From the NCBI GenBank assembly GCA_009908925.1, contig JAAAOH010000012.1, positions 1 through 23,401 on the forward strand: DNA of 23,401 bases, read 5' to 3'. The notes beneath the pieces are model-generated. The model saw only the letters and a program-made list of their open reading frames with translations, searched no databases and had not been told where the DNA came from. How positions within the stretch are numbered: the first letter of the stretch is position 1; every line of letters begins with the position of its first letter. Positions 23,301 through 23,401 of this stretch are shown piece by piece. This stretch comes from Spirochaetota bacterium (GTDB lineage Bacteria; Spirochaetota; Spirochaetia; DSM-27196; PWMO01). The position numbers and the translations under genes were made by a program.

Positions 23301-23401
23301 AGTGGTAGACGGCCGATAGCGTCGTCTCGAGAAAGTTCCCGTAACGGGTGTCATCGGAAAGATCACCGCTGTACCACTGCGGCACCCACCAGTAGGTAAG
23401 A
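23296..23401 (-). CDS. C-terminal fragment of an outer-membrane beta-barrel protein (5' partial)
   Basis: On the minus strand a frame enters from the right edge and gives 34 codons before a TGA at 23296-23298. The sequence starts LTYWWVPQWYSGDLSDDTRY and ends NFLETTLSAVYHF. The alternating hydrophobic pattern F-L-x-T-L-x-A-x-Y with a terminal phenylalanine is the textbook last strand (beta-signal) recognised by the BAM complex. The fragment is short, so the family cannot be named; most of the gene lies outside the window. The lipoprotein gene begins 32 bp downstream in the same direction, suggesting a barrel-lipoprotein operon. Confidence 0.65.
   Translation of the reverse strand, partial: LTYWWVPQWYSGDLSDDTRYGNFLETTLSAVYHF

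Overview
The window is a gene-dense, high-GC bacterial chromosome segment with no RNA gene, insertion sequence, phage gene or CRISPR array that I can see. Gene content points to a diderm bacterium, most likely a free-living high-GC member of Spirochaetota. The reasons are an LptD-like barrel of the kind I associate with spirochaetes, a pgk-tpiA-secG string, several TPR proteins, and a signal-bearing giant repeat protein. The phylum call is inference from family resemblance and was not computed.

Left part (1-6821): the 3' part of a large outer-membrane beta-barrel protein, probably LptD, is followed by a consensus sigma70-type promoter. That promoter drives phoH, ybeY and a corC/ybeX-type CBS gene, the same order as E. 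coli ybeZ-ybeY-ybeX. An exported TPR protein overlaps the end of the CBS gene. All four genes use TTG or GTG starts.

Middle (6822-9764): a second near-perfect promoter (TTGACA, 17 bp, TATAGT) and a leader with a 7-bp hairpin precede pgk, tpiA, secG and a small flavodoxin-like protein. A hairpin follows directly after the last stop codon.

Folding and processing block (9778-16800): a J-domain protein, an exported SurA/parvulin-like isomerase, nusB, a membrane-anchored TPR protein, and methionine aminopeptidase, closely packed. A separate promoter with direct and inverted repeats then precedes an HtrA/DegP protease and a purine-type phosphoribosyltransferase.

Right part (16797-23401): a 1742-residue exported protein made of about a dozen Ig/chitobiase-like units followed by a right-handed beta-helix. 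It converges, across a 20-bp gap, with a minus-strand lipoprotein gene. Upstream of the lipoprotein, at the right edge, lie the last 34 codons of another outer-membrane barrel gene ending in a classic C-terminal Phe.

Taken together, the window is mostly housekeeping (glycolysis, ribosome maturation, antitermination, N-terminal Met removal) interleaved with envelope biogenesis and quality control (LptD, SecG, SurA-like isomerase, HtrA). The least explained parts are the giant repeat/beta-helix protein, the TPR protein with a possible FlgT/CsgG-like C-terminus, the small flavodoxin-like protein, and the lipoprotein/barrel pair at the right edge. I did not find a clearly new multi-gene system.
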